Positions 22,686-34,589 of a stretch of 40,417 bases of DNA are shown here, in pieces. A model generated the notes under the pieces. That model saw only the letters and a list, made by a program, of their open reading frames with translations. It ran no database searches and had not been told where the DNA came from. The stretch is from Rhizophagus sp. LPA8_4_AMF (lineage: Eukaryota; Glomeromycota; Glomeromycetes; Glomerales; Glomeraceae): NCBI GenBank assembly GCA_021464525.1, contig JADRCO010000257.1:1-40417 (forward strand), read 5' to 3'. The stretch's first letter is position 1; the number at the start of each line of letters is the position of its first letter. The position numbers and the translations under genes are program-made.

Positions 22686-24981
22686 TTATGATTTTTGAAG
22701 TATTTCTAATCTACTTTGTGCATATTTATGTCCTTGTTTGGCAGCTTTTTTATACCAATAAATTGCTTTGTTTATATCTTTTATAATTCCTTCTTCTTTT
22801 TCATACATAAGACCAAGATTATATTGTGCTTTATCAAATCCTAAAGTTGCAGCATTTTGATATAATTCAAATGCTTTTTGCTCATCAATTTTAGTTCCAA
22901 TACCTTTTTCATAACAACGTCCTAACTGATTTATTCCATCTAAATCTCCTCCTTCAGCTGATTGCTTATACCAGACGAAAGATTTATTATAATCTTTTTC
23001 CACACCCACTCCATTTTTATAACAATTACCAAGATTAAACATAGCCATTATATTTCCATTATTTGCGGATTTTTCATACCAATAAATAGTCTTTTTTAAA
23101 TCTTTTTCAGTACCTATTCCATTTTTATAACAATAATAACCAAAGCCTAATTGTCCACGTGCAAAATTTTTATTAGCTACTTTTTTAAGAAATTTAAAAA
23201 CTAATTTGTTATTTTTTGTAATTCCAGTTCCATTTAGATAACAATCACCAACAAAAAATTGTGCTAATATATGATCTTGTTCCGATGCCTTAACAAATAA
23301 TTTAAAAGATTTTTTATAATCTGCACTTGTTGCAATTCCAAAACGATTAAAATATCCAAATAAAAAAATTGAATTTGAACTATTTTGATTATTTGATAAC
23401 CAATTATAAATTTCTTCTGAATAAGTATTATTATAATTATTAAGATATTCAATAACTTTCCTTTTTATTAATTCCCATTCAACTCCTTTATTTGATAATT
23501 TATAAATATAATCATTTATTTCATCAATTATTCTATAAAAATCTTCATCAGTTTAAATATTTTCTTGTTTACTTAAAACTATCATAGGGTCAATTTCTTT
23601 TGTATTCATTTTATTAAAATTTTGAATAAGTTGAGATAAATCTCCTTGTGATTCTAAACTATTAATACTTATTAAAGAATTCTTGCTAAATTCTTGTTTG
23701 TATAATGATTGAAGATTATGATTATTCGCAATTGCATCTGTTTTTGAAATTATTTCTTTTAACCAATCAACTACTTGATGTATATTTGGACGACTATCTG
23801 GTTCACTATCCCAGCACCCTAAATAATAAAATTTAAGATTAGGTAAAATAATATTTAGTAACTAAATTTAAATTTTACTTACTGGTATAAATCTTTACAT
23901 AATTTTCAGGTGTATCAGGAACAACTGTTTCTCTCAAACCTTGTAAAATTTCTAATGCTAAACCAACATCATATTGTTCACCTTCAACATAAAAAGGACG
24001 TTGTCTACTGGATAGTTCCCACAATAATACTCCAACACTGTAAACATCACTTTTTTCATTTAATAAGTAGATTTGTGTTGCTTGGTTATTATTATTCATT
24101 ATTCGTCTATTAAAAAATTTTGGATCAACATAAGGAACCATCTCAAATAATTTGGATTGAACATTTGATGATGTTCTGATTCTTTTTGATAATCCAAAAT
24201 CCGCCAATTTAATCGTGTTTTGATGAACTAATACATTACCTGAATGCTATTAAAAAGTTATAAATGAGCTTAATAATGCAAATATATATTATAAACAATA
24301 ATGAAGATACTAAGTCAATTACCAAGTCATGATGGACAATTCTTTCATTATGTAAGCATGACACAGCGCAAGCTAGCTGATATGCCATAATATATTTATC
24401 ATTCCATGTAAGTTTATCAAAGTTTTTTTCCAGATAGCTTCGAAGGTTACCATTATTAGCATACTCCATTACTAACATATAATTATTATTAATATGATAT
24501 TCTAAAGAACAAAAGAAAACTAATAAATTAAAAATGTGTTTTTTATGAAAAAAATTCATTATATTATATCATTATATTATTATAATACCTGTTGATTCAA
24601 ATTTTGTTATTCCATGGCAATGAATAATATTATCATGATAATCAACTTCACGTTGATTTTTTAACTAAATAAATTCAAATTTTAATAAATAAATATTATA
24701 ATGATAAAAAGAAATATTTTTTTATTCAAAATTACCTCACAAATAATTTCTTTTACGATGACATTGTCAAGACTAAAAAAAGACTTTATCGCAAAGCATT
24801 TCTCTAAATTTTTCCAATTTGCGCGGTACACTTTTCCGAAATTTCCTGTACCAATTTCTTGAAAGTTATTAAATTCCTTGTATTCATAATATTTTATATG
24901 TTCTTTGTCAATAACTTCTTCAATCCAGTTAATCCACTCATTTTTATTCTCGGTATCATGCATTATGATATTATCAGACAT
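22686..24981 (-). pseudogene. K4: kinase-Sel1 gene with one nonsense codon and HRD changed to HHD
   Basis: Five exons, read 24981-24736, 24664-24589, 24501-24323, 24246-23883 and 23818-22686, total 1998 bases in one frame, broken only by TAA at 23553-23555 (codon 377), where K5 has Ser TCA. The glycine loop GTGNFGKV, ATP lysine K66, metal Asn and DFG (183-185) remain. The catalytic loop reads HHDL instead of HRDL. Other family positions have changed: EIICEV for EIIREV, FEMVPY for FGMVPY, SSRQRPF for SSGQPPF. The Sel1 repeats downstream of the stop are still open. A truncated product would hold the kinase without Sel1. The accumulated changes suggest relaxed constraint. First three exon lengths equal those of K5, its tandem copy. 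Confidence 0.85.
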
Positions 24982-25170
24982 ATTGAATAGTAATAATTTA
25001 ACAGAAAAGTGTTTAAACGACGAAGTTTGAAAAAGTTGTAAAAAAAAAAATTTATTTGACGTATTTTTTTATGCAATTTAATTTCCGATAGTTGTACAAG
25101 TGTCACAAACAAAAGTTGCCAATCACTTGATATTCAGCCGCAGTACCGCAGTAATGATGCGTTACAAACT
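24982..25170 (-). promoter_or_regulatory. K4 upstream region with shared promoter boxes
   Basis: Minus-strand GCATCATTACTGCGGTACTG at about 25137-25160, TTTTGTTTGTGACAC near 25100-25115, and TTGTACAACTATCGG near 25084-25098. The same three boxes with similar spacing occur upstream of K5. Confidence 0.5.
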
Positions 25171-25382
25171 ACAAAGTGAAAAGATAACCTGTTCCTAGAG
25201 AATATAGAATCATATCCCATATTTTATATGAAGATGGAGGAGTATAAGCTTAGGTAAATTAGTTACAGTTAGAAGTGAATTTGATATTACTCGAATCAGT
25301 TATAATGGTTTTCAAAATTATTGAAATTGTGTTTTTTCATATAGTGTGAATTTTTTTTGTACATTTTCCGTGCATTTTACAT

Positions 25383-25822
25383 CAGTGTTCGGAAATGACC
25401 TAGTCATTTAACCCGGCATTCAAAGGATTTGCCCATTTGGGTAATTTGCGAAATACAAATGCCAAATGATTTATGATTATGACAAATGACACCAATCATT
25501 TGTAATTTGATCAATTTGTTATTATAATACTGAGGACAATTCCTAATTACAGAATCACGTGATTTGTAAAAAATACAAGCGAACAATTCTTTAAATTTTC
25601 TTTTGTTAAATATTAATTATAAATTACGTAATATAAAAATCTTTTGCCACTATGAAAAAATTTTTTGTTACATAGATAAACCAATATTTATTTTATATTT
25701 TGTTTCTTTAATTTATGTTAAATAAGATTATCAATAAAAACTTTCAAAATATTTAATATTGGTCAAATGACTTAAAGTCATTTAATTCATTTGTCATTTC
25801 AAGTCATTTGCCGATTACATAG
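25383..25822. mobile_element. possible hAT-type MITE rich in CATTTG/CAAATG
   Basis: The left end reads CAGTGTTCGGAAATGAC and the right end, on the other strand, reads CTATGTAATCGGCAAATGAC, imperfect inverted repeats with a hAT-like CAGTG start. The motif AAATGAC or its complement recurs many times near both ends, as in the subterminal repeats of hAT elements. I could not find a clear 8-base target duplication. Confidence 0.4.
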
Positions 25823-26619
25823 CATCTTCATAATATTTTCTGCACAAATTTCTGTATATCAAAGCACAAAACACAAAGCAGATTTTATTCTGAAATTATC
25901 CGTGTAATATACGAAAATTTTACCAATTCAAAAATTTTGAAACACACAATAATTAGCATGAACATTTAGTATTGTAATTTTAACTAGTGTCATATTATTT
26001 GATGATTTATAAACTTACAAATCAAAATGACCAATGTTAAAAAAATGACAAGATATCAACTAAGAGGATCTTTTAAAAAATATAATTATTACGAAAAAAA
26101 AATTGTGCTTGAATTTATTCAGTTATCATTTAACCGAATAATTACCAAATGAAATGGATCAGGTAATGACTTATTATTAACTAGAAATTAAGTTATTCTG
26201 GTGATATAAAAAACTCCACGTAAACACTGTGCCAAAGATATAGTATAGCTCAGTCATTTTTCATTTGAACATGTCAATTACCAAACTACATTTCATTGAA
26301 TTTCCATTTTATTGAAATGAATCAATCAATTCATTTTTCAATAAAATATTTAACATATTTTCTTTTAATAACTAATTTAAATAAATTAAAAATACAGTAT
26401 AAAATTAAATTTAATAAAAAAATACAAAATATAAATTCTTTTATTTAATAAAAAAAAAAGATCATGCTAACCATCATGTATGTATAAGAATGATTATATA
26501 AATAAGGTACTAATTTCTAATAAAATTGTTATTTACGTTTTTAAAGAATATCATTATGTTTAACAATCTTGTAATTTAATGCAAAACAATAATTTTAATT
26601 ATTATAATTTAACGAATTT
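25823..26619. other. 3' flank of K5
   Basis: Gene-free. About 26180-26560 is the duplicate of 22210-22660. About 25950-26080 shares words with about 30380-30450, probably remnants of the duplicated flank. Confidence 0.45.
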
Positions 26620-28918
26620 TTACAATTTTTGAAGTGTTTCTAATCTATTTTGTGCATTTTTATGTCCTTGTTTGGCAGATTTTTCATACCAGCGTATTGC
26701 TTTGTCTATATCTTTTGTAATTCCTTTTCCAAATTCATACATAAGACCAAGATTATGTTGTGCTGCCATTTCTCCTAAACTTGCAGCATTTTGATATAAT
26801 TCAAATGCTTTTTGCATATCAATTTTAGTTCCAATACCTATTTCATAACAAAGTCCTACCTGATTTATTCCACCTAAATCTCCTCCCTTAGCTGATTGCT
26901 TATACCAGTCGAAAGCTTTATTATAATCTAGTACTTCAACACCAATTCCATTTTTATAACAATTACCAAGATTGCGCATAGCCATTATATTTCCATTATT
27001 TGCAGCTTTTTCATACCAGTAAAAAGCCTTTTTTAAATCTTTTTTAATACCTATTCCATTTTCATAACAATAATAACCAATGCCTAACTGTCCACGTGCA
27101 AAATTTTTATTAGCTACTTTTTCAAAGTATTCAAAAGCTAAATTATCATTTTTTGTAGTTCCATGTCCAAGTCGATAACCATCAGCAACAAAATATTGTG
27201 CTAATATATGATCTTGTTCTGATGCATTAATAAATAAATTGAACGATTTTTTATGATCTGTACTTGTTGCAATTCCAAAATCATTAAAATATCCAAATAA
27301 AAAAATCGAGTTTGAACTATTTTGATTATTTGTTAACCAGTTATAAATTTCTTCTGAATTAGTATTATAATTATTAAGATATTCAATAACTTGCTCTCTT
27401 ATTAATTCCCATTCAATTCCTTTATTTGCTAATTTATAAATAAAATCATTTATTTCATCAACTATTCTGTTAAAATCCTTTTCTGTTGAAAGATTTTCTT
27501 GTTTACCTAAAACTACCATAGAATCAATTTCTTTTGTATCCATTTTATTAAAATTTTGAATAAGTTGAGATAAGTCTCCTTGTGATTCTAAATTATTAGT
27601 ACTTGACGTATCATTGACTTCTTGTTCACCTGACAATTGAAAATTTTCTGCAATTGTATCCGCTTTTGTAATCATTGCTTTTAAACAATCAACTACTTGA
27701 TATATATTTGGACGATTATCTGGTTCACCATCCCAGCACCCTAATAGTGAATGTAATTTAAGATTAGGAAAATAATATTTAAGGAATTATATTTAAAATA
27801 TACTTACTGGCATAAATTTCTACATAATTTTCAGGTGTATCGGGAACAACTGTTTCTCTAAGACCTTGTAAAATTTCTAAAGCCAAACCAACATCATATT
27901 GTTCACCTTCAACATAAAAAGGAGGTTGGCCACTGGATATTTCCCATAATAATACTCCAACACTGTAAACATCACTTTTTTCGTTTAATGAGTAAATTTG
28001 GGATGTTTTGTTATTATTAGTATTCCTTCGTCTATTAAAAACTTTTGGATCAACATATGGAACCATTCCAAATAATTTAGATTGAACATTTGATGACGCT
28101 CCGATTCTTTTTGATAATCCAAAATCCGCCAATTTGATCGTGTTTTGATGAACCAATATATTACCTGAATGCTATAAAAGTTATATATTAACTTAGTAAT
28201 GCAAACATATTATAATAAACGATGATTGAAGAGATAGATAAATTACCAAGTCACGATGGACAATTCCTTCATTATGTAAGCAAGACACAGCGCAAGCTAA
28301 CTGGTATGCCATAATATATTTATCATCCCATGTAAGTTTACCAAAGTTTTTTTCCAAGTAGCTTCGAAGATTTCCATTGTTAGCATATTCCATTACTAAC
28401 ATATAATTATTATTAATATGAGATTCTAAAGAACAAAAGAAAATAATCAATTAAAATGCATTTTTCATGAATAAAATATTTATAATATATTAATTAAAAT
28501 ATCATTTTAGTACCTGTCGATTCAAATTTTGTTATTCCATGGCAACGAATAATATTATCATGATAATCAACTTCACGTTGATTTTTTAACTAAATAAATT
28601 AAAATGTTAATAAATAAATTTTAATAAATAAATGCTCTATGATAAAAAGAAAAATTTTTTATTCAAAATTACCTCACGAATAATTTCTTTTACGGTAACA
28701 TTGTTAAGACTAAAAAAAGATTTTACCGCAAAACATTTATCTAAATTTTTCCAATTTGCACGGTATACTTTTCCGAAACCACCGGTACCAATTTCTTGAA
28801 AGTTATTAAATTCCTTGTATTCATAATATTTTATATGTTCTTTGTCAATAGCTTCTTCCATCCAATTAATCCATTCATTTTTATTCTCGGTATCTTGCAT
28901 TTTGATATTAGCAGACAT
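26620..28918 (-). CDS. K5: intact kinase with Sel1 repeats, reference copy of the cluster
   Basis: Exons read 28918-28673, 28589-28514, 28425-28247, 28171-27808 and 27740-26620; they total 1986 bases (661 residues) and join in frame at every GT-AG junction. Motifs: GTGGFGKV (44-51), ATP lysine K66, HRDL (164-167), HSGN with Asn171, DFGLS (183-187), [13 protein letters not shown], and [10 protein letters not shown] at the kinase end. The linker is Asn/Gln/Glu-rich, and six Sel1 repeats follow (for example [19 protein letters not shown]). Two in-frame ATGs exist (28918 and 28900); the first is used in S1 and K4 too. All residues needed for phosphotransfer are visible. Tandem partner of K4. The signal it transmits is unknown. 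Confidence 0.93.
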
Positions 28919-29110
28919 ATTGAATAGTAATAATTTGACAGAAAAGAGTTAAAAACGATGAGTTTGAACGTTCAAAGTTGTAAAAAAAAAAAATATATTT
29001 TTAAGCATTTTTATGCAATTTTAATTTCCGATAGTCGTACAGTGTCACAAACAAAAGTTATCAATCACTTGATTTTTTTAGCCGCAGTACCGCAGTAATG
29101 ATGCGCCACA
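28919..29110 (-). promoter_or_regulatory. K5 upstream region with shared promoter boxes
   Basis: Minus-strand GCATCATTACTGCGGTACTG (about 29083-29104), TTTTGTTTGTGACACTGTAC (about 29037-29057) and GACTATCGG just after it, in the same order as upstream of K1, K2 and K4. Confidence 0.5.
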
Positions 29111-31491
29111 AAGTGAAAAATTAACCTGTTTATAGTTTACATCATAATCCATATAAGCCCAGGCTAATTAAATGTCAGTTCGATGTGAATTTGTTTATCA
29201 CATGAATTTATTAGTAGACGTTGGAAAAATTATTCAAAGTAATTTTAAACTGGGCTATCACTTAATAAGCAAAAAAGATAGAATTCAATTAATTTTATCC
29301 ATTTCATAATGATGCGTATGGTATATAATAAAAATGATATTTTGCAAATTTAATATATTAATTCCATATTGCATAGTGTCTTAATTATTAGTTACAATAA
29401 ATTCTAATTTATAAAATTATAACCAAATAACAATGATTAAAATGAAAGATTTTTAATTATCTCATTTTGGTCTCAGTTAATCCATCGTTGTATTACTAAT
29501 ATTTTATTAATGATGATACAAACTAAGGGAATTTTTTAAAAATAGATCTATTGATAATAATGCTAATAAATGAATTACAAATTGAAAAACGAAGTGTTTG
29601 ATAAATTCCAGTAAAAAAGTTAGGAAGAAAGAAATTCTCCTTGAATTATCAAATTGACAAGAATAAAAGTAGTAATTTAGTAAATTTTATAAGATTTAAA
29701 ATAATTTCAATATAAATAATTATTGACAGATTATGTACGTAGAAATTTTGTAATATTTCTATCAATTTAGACCATATCAACAAATCAACATCATTTTATT
29801 GTTATTGATATGTCAATATATCTGTATACTGAACTAATTCAATATTCGAATCTTGAATAATGTTCTTTTATGTTATTTTTTACTGTTGACTTATTATCCT
29901 TTTTTTTTTTAAAAAAAAAAAAATTTTACTGTGAAAAATAAACGCACAAAGATTTATGATAAATCAAGATCTGATATTAGATCAAAATCATATTATACTA
30001 AGTATCAATACACCGACAATACTGTACAAAGTGAATTAATAGGTATATGTTATGTAGGTCGAAAATAATTATAAACCAGAAATTTTGTACTAAGATGATT
30101 TTGTAATAATTTATATATCGAAAAAAAGGAAGACGTTAATAATTTGTTATCACACACATACTTGGAAATTTTTTCAGATACTTTAATATGCCTTGATAAA
30201 ATTTATCAAAATTGTCAACTAGATTATTACTTAAATGCAAAATAAAAAAGTTCAATTTCATCTATTTCATATTAATACATTGGTGTATATTTGAAAAAGT
30301 GATCTTGCAGATTTGTTTATTAATTTTCAATCTGCTTATAAATATACTTTATGTTTAGTGTTTTATTTATTACTTACAATAAAACTAATTTATAAAATTA
30401 TAAATTAAATGATATTGTTAAAAAAATGACGTGTTCAGTAAATCATCGCTGTATCACAAGTATTTTATTAGCTATTATGATATCAACCGAAATATCCATC
30501 TTGGTCTCAGTCCATTAATAATAATTTAATAAATGAATTACTATTGAAACATCACAACTAGATAAATTACTAAAATTTCTAGCGAGCATCTCACGATAAA
30601 AGTAATATTTAAGTACACTGGGCTATTTTCTTAATATCCAAACCATGTAATAATGACCCCTTTTCTCATATTATATTACTGTTAGTTCACTTATCTTATT
30701 TAAATAAATGGACAAACATTTTACAATGAACTTTAATAATATATTTTGAACATCTTTTCAAAAAAAAATTTTTAAATACAAATTATTCGAATTAAGGAAT
30801 GTAATACGAATCATCAGAAGAGATTTCCGTCACACAATACGGCAATATTTTATCCATTTTATTAAAATTTTCATTTTCTCAAGGCTGGTTTTTTTAAATA
30901 AAAACAATTAAAATTATTAAAATGGAAAATTTAAAGTGGAATGTAAATATATTGAAATCATTCAAATGTTTTTATAACTTAAATAAACATTTTTTTTCCT
31001 AATATAGTAGAATTCATTAAGAAAAAAATATAATTGTAAGTTAAAAAAATGTCCATTTAAATAGTATATAATTACCTTCTCCATTATAATTCATCTTTCA
31101 AATATATTTTGATAAGTTTTGAGAATTACAAATTTTTTCGTTAATTCTGTAGATGATCTATTTATTTATGATATTATATGTATATATTCACCCGAAAGCA
31201 TCGTTTAATTAGCGAGCGATTTTCATACTAAATTAATTCGTAATCAGGATAATATATTATTTTACTTTTTTCACCTATACATTCTTCTTTATTCTTCTTT
31301 TATCACACATAGTTAAAGATTTTCACAGATTTTGAAATCAGCTTTTACTTCGAATGGTTCGAATGAATTTATTCATAGTATATAAGGATCTTTACCAGTG
31401 AAAGAAATTTCAATAATTTAAGTTCCTTAATCCGGGAAAACAAAAAAAAAAATTTAGATTGGTAAACTTTATAGTGTATGATCGAATCTCT
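29111..31491. other. gene-free AT-rich DNA with a diverged internal repeat
   Basis: About 29275-29560 and 30245-30560 are recognisably related (shared TTACAATAAA.. TAATTTATAAAATTATAA and TATTTTATTA.. blocks), a direct repeat of about 970-base period. No gene seen on either strand. Confidence 0.45.
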
Positions 31492-31540
31492 TTATTATCC
31501 CTTCGTTTGTAGGCCTTCGCAGGCATATTTGCCTGCGAAA
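31492..31540. repeat. left terminal repeat of the piggyBac element with palindrome
   Basis: Outer TATTATCCCTTCGT, then a 24-base near-palindrome at 31516-31539 with arms TTCGCAGGCA and TGCCTGCGAA. It pairs with 34590-34634 in inverted orientation. Confidence 0.7.
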
Positions 31541-32001
31541 ATTCCGAATTCCAGTTATCATCTAAAAATTTAATGTGAAATACAACTTATAGCGAATTTT
31601 ATATTTTTGGATAGCTTAAGTTTTGAACTTTATGCCTATAACAATTTTTCATCTAAATAAGTAAAAATAAAAAAGTTTTCTAGACTAAATTCATTCATTA
31701 TTCATGATATTCAAAATTCATGAAAATTTTCCTTTAGACTATGCGAATTTCTTTTTGGGCGCAGCTTGAGAATGGTTTACTACAAAATAAAAAAAATGAA
31801 ATAAAAACCATCAGTTACTGCAGCAGCTTCGGCATCAGTCATGTGACCTGCCGATCTGATTTACCGATCTTAATTTACCGATATTTTTTTTAAAAAAAGG
31901 GTTAAAGGATTTTCTTTTTTTTCTTCAGAGTACGGAGCTTTATTTATATTGTAACAGTTTCCCAAATATGTAACAAAAAAATTAATAAAATATGATTTTA
32001 T
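31541..32001. other. 3' non-coding part of the piggyBac element
   Basis: Between the left end and the transposase stop codon. It holds two ATTTACCGAT repeats near 31858-31880. No gene. Confidence 0.4.
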
Positions 32002-33902
32002 TCATTCTTCATCAAAAATATGAAATTCCTCAAAACATGTTCGACGATTTTTGTTACAACATAACGGAACATCACACTTAATACACCAAAAATTCGTTTG
32101 AGGGGGGTTCTGTGAAGTGGTTCCATTATTTTTTTTGTGTTGATAACGGCACCACAGACAAGCCTCTCTTTTGTCTCTATACTCTACATAATGATTATTA
32201 CCTAATAATCTACATAACGGTAATTCATATGAGCTTACAACTCGAATTTTTTTTATACCACCACTTTTTATATCATTACTCCTTGTACTTTCATTATGCT
32301 CTACAGAACAATTGCCCATGATTGTATCTTTAACTAAGTGACGAATCAAATACAGCCGAAAACTCTTATGGTCCTTTGTTAAATTCAATTTTTTGCTAAT
32401 TAGATAAGAGTTTATTATTGACGTATTCAGCAGCCAAAAAAATAATGGCATCCAGGTTCAAAAAATGGTTAGTTGAGTTGAATAATAACTACGTAGTTGA
32501 TCTGCAACATCAACACCACCCATATGATTATTGTAATCATCAATAAATCTTGGAATTGGTAATAGTTTACGGGAGGCACCTTCAAATACAGACCTGACTT
32601 TTTTGCTGTTGGTGCTTGTTTCTCTTGGTCTTCTCCTCTCTTTTTGTACTTTATCATTAATATTATGTATTGTACTCAACATTGTTACGGGCCCACTATC
32701 TACCTATAATATTGCCAACACATCATCAACTACGACACCAGTTAAAAAATCCCACTCATTCTTTTTTTCTTTTTCTTTTTTTAAAACTACAGGATATTTT
32801 AATGTATTCGTACGGACAGTTCCACATGCACCAATGCCTTTTTCACGAAGAAATGAAAATAAGTTTATACTAGAGAAGTAATTATCCATAAATATATTAA
32901 AGGCCTTTTGTGATACTGGCAACTGATGAGCTAAATGATACACTTCAGCACCAGTCTTGTTAACATTGATAATAGTGTCAACATTAGAAGTTTCAATTCT
33001 TGATGTAAACATAAATGTGAACGTATAGCCTGATTCACATAATGATAAAATCTTATACCCCTCCGGGGTTGGCTTGTTCTTTATTCGGAACGTGTGCGCA
33101 CTTCTACCTGAGAATCGCGCTATCATTTCGTCCACTGAGACATTTGATGCTGGCACATAAAGTTTTTTGGAAGTATCACGAACGTGCGAAGCAAGTGGCT
33201 CTAATTTTGAGAAAATATTGGACTGTTTAACAATATCTGATACATGTAAATATCGTTTTATGTATAAAATTTTTTTAAAAATATTTATTGTTAGCTTAAT
33301 TAATAGTTACTTAGAATTTTTTAATTAATATTAAATTAATTTACTCATCTGTTGAAACCGAAATAAGGACATTAACTTTGTAATGCCATGAGTAGGGTAG
33401 ATATCATCAGTTTTCCAATAATCTTCTACAGATGGAAGTTTAAAAATACCCATGTATATTACAAGAGCTAGCCATATTTTTAATTCATTGATGTTTAATT
33501 CTGTCCATTTGCGTCCCTTGTTACCTTCTTCAGATGAATTACTACCCTTTGTAATTTTGTAATAAGCATAAATATTTGCGTTGTTTATAATAGATTCAAT
33601 TTGTTGTGAAGAAAAAATTGGGAAAAAATAGAATATAGCATAAGAGTTTCAGATTGAAGGGAATCTGGTAATGTAATATTTGAATTATATAAAGGATAAG
33701 TATGTTGATAAAGTGTAAATTCTAATTCTAAAGAAAGTTGCGAATTTATTTTCTTTTTTTTTGATTTTTCTTTATTAGTATTAGAATTATTTCCATTATC
33801 TTCATAAACATTTCCATCTTCATCATCTAAATGATCTCGTGCTCGTGTAAGCTTACAAATATAGGTTTCATAATTATCTTCATTTACTTCAGCTTCGGAC
33901 AT
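32002..33902 (-). pseudogene. piggyBac-type transposase (DDE_Tnp_1_7), frameshift and two nonsense codons
   Basis: The protein starts MSEAEVNEDNYETY with an acidic, Lys-rich N-terminus. The frame slips in A-runs at 33612-33628, then continues in one frame to 32002: ELKIWLALVIYMGI, RYLHVSD, catalytic SVDEMIARFSGR, IFMDNYF with the second Asp, and NNHMGGVDVADQLRSYY with the third. All three catalytic Asp are visible. The C-terminus has the piggyBac Cys-rich finger (CLWC, CIKCDVPLCC). Lesions: TAG at 32704-32706 where the family has Trp, TGA at 32458-32460, and an 87-108-base insertion or intron around 33240-33345 with a weak acceptor. The protein would bind the element ends and catalyse cut-and-paste transposition in the nucleus. 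As it stands it cannot be made full-length. Confidence 0.85.
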
Positions 33903-34398
33903 TATTGTTGTATGAGAAAAAAATCAACGTTAAAAAAAGATTGATAATTTTTCAGATCAAAACCTATTAACATTAAATTCCAAATTATACAAAAGTTGCA
34001 ACATTGGTGCATTAATCTCAACGAATTTAACACAAAAATTTGAATTTCAAGGCTCATTTTTACGGAATTTAGACCAATTTTTGTAAAAAAATTGAAAAAT
34101 AGAGAGATTTGTAAATCATTTTAGCACAAATTTAATCCAAAAAATCAACGCATTTTGTAGATCATTTTTCACAAAAAAATGCTTTTTGTAAATCATTTTA
34201 ACATGAAAGGTGATAGAATTTACGTGTTGCATGTGTTACGGGAAATTGCTGCAAATCATAAGACTTCCGGATAAATTTGCCTGTAATTTTGTAATATATT
34301 ACAAAAAATTATATTCCCTCAAACACTCGTAGATAAATATTTTGTTGACTTTTATACAAAATTTAAGCAAAAAACTTTTATAGATCAATTTAAAAACT

Positions 34399-34420
34399 TC
34401 GCAGGCAAATTTGCCTGCGA
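34399..34420. repeat. internal copy of the terminal palindrome
   Basis: A perfect 22-base palindrome around CGCAGGCAAATTTGCCTGCG, the same 20-base core as at 34595-34614, in direct orientation with it (both preceded by AAAAA[CG]TTCG). It is subterminal, about 215 bases from the right end. Confidence 0.9.
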
Positions 34421-34589
34421 GATATTTGCGATAAAAATTAATTGCAAATTTTGCTTATTACATAAAAATTTAAGTTTTTCGAATTTTGCAACCAAAATTG
34501 GCTGTATTATAGATGAAGGGTTGTAGTGCAGTTTTTTGCCAATTTTTGTCATATTTAATATGCTCGTTAAATAGTAATTTAATTTCAAA

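Noticed and set aside
23910-24113. 67-codon plus-strand open frame
   Set aside because: It is the antisense shadow of K4 exon 4.
31345-31365. GGTTCGAAT resembling a tRNA B box
   Set aside because: No matching A box, acceptor stem or anticodon arm could be folded around it. I found no tRNA or rRNA gene in the window.
32603-32881. Plus-strand open frames over the transposase
   Set aside because: They are antisense to the conserved piggyBac core.
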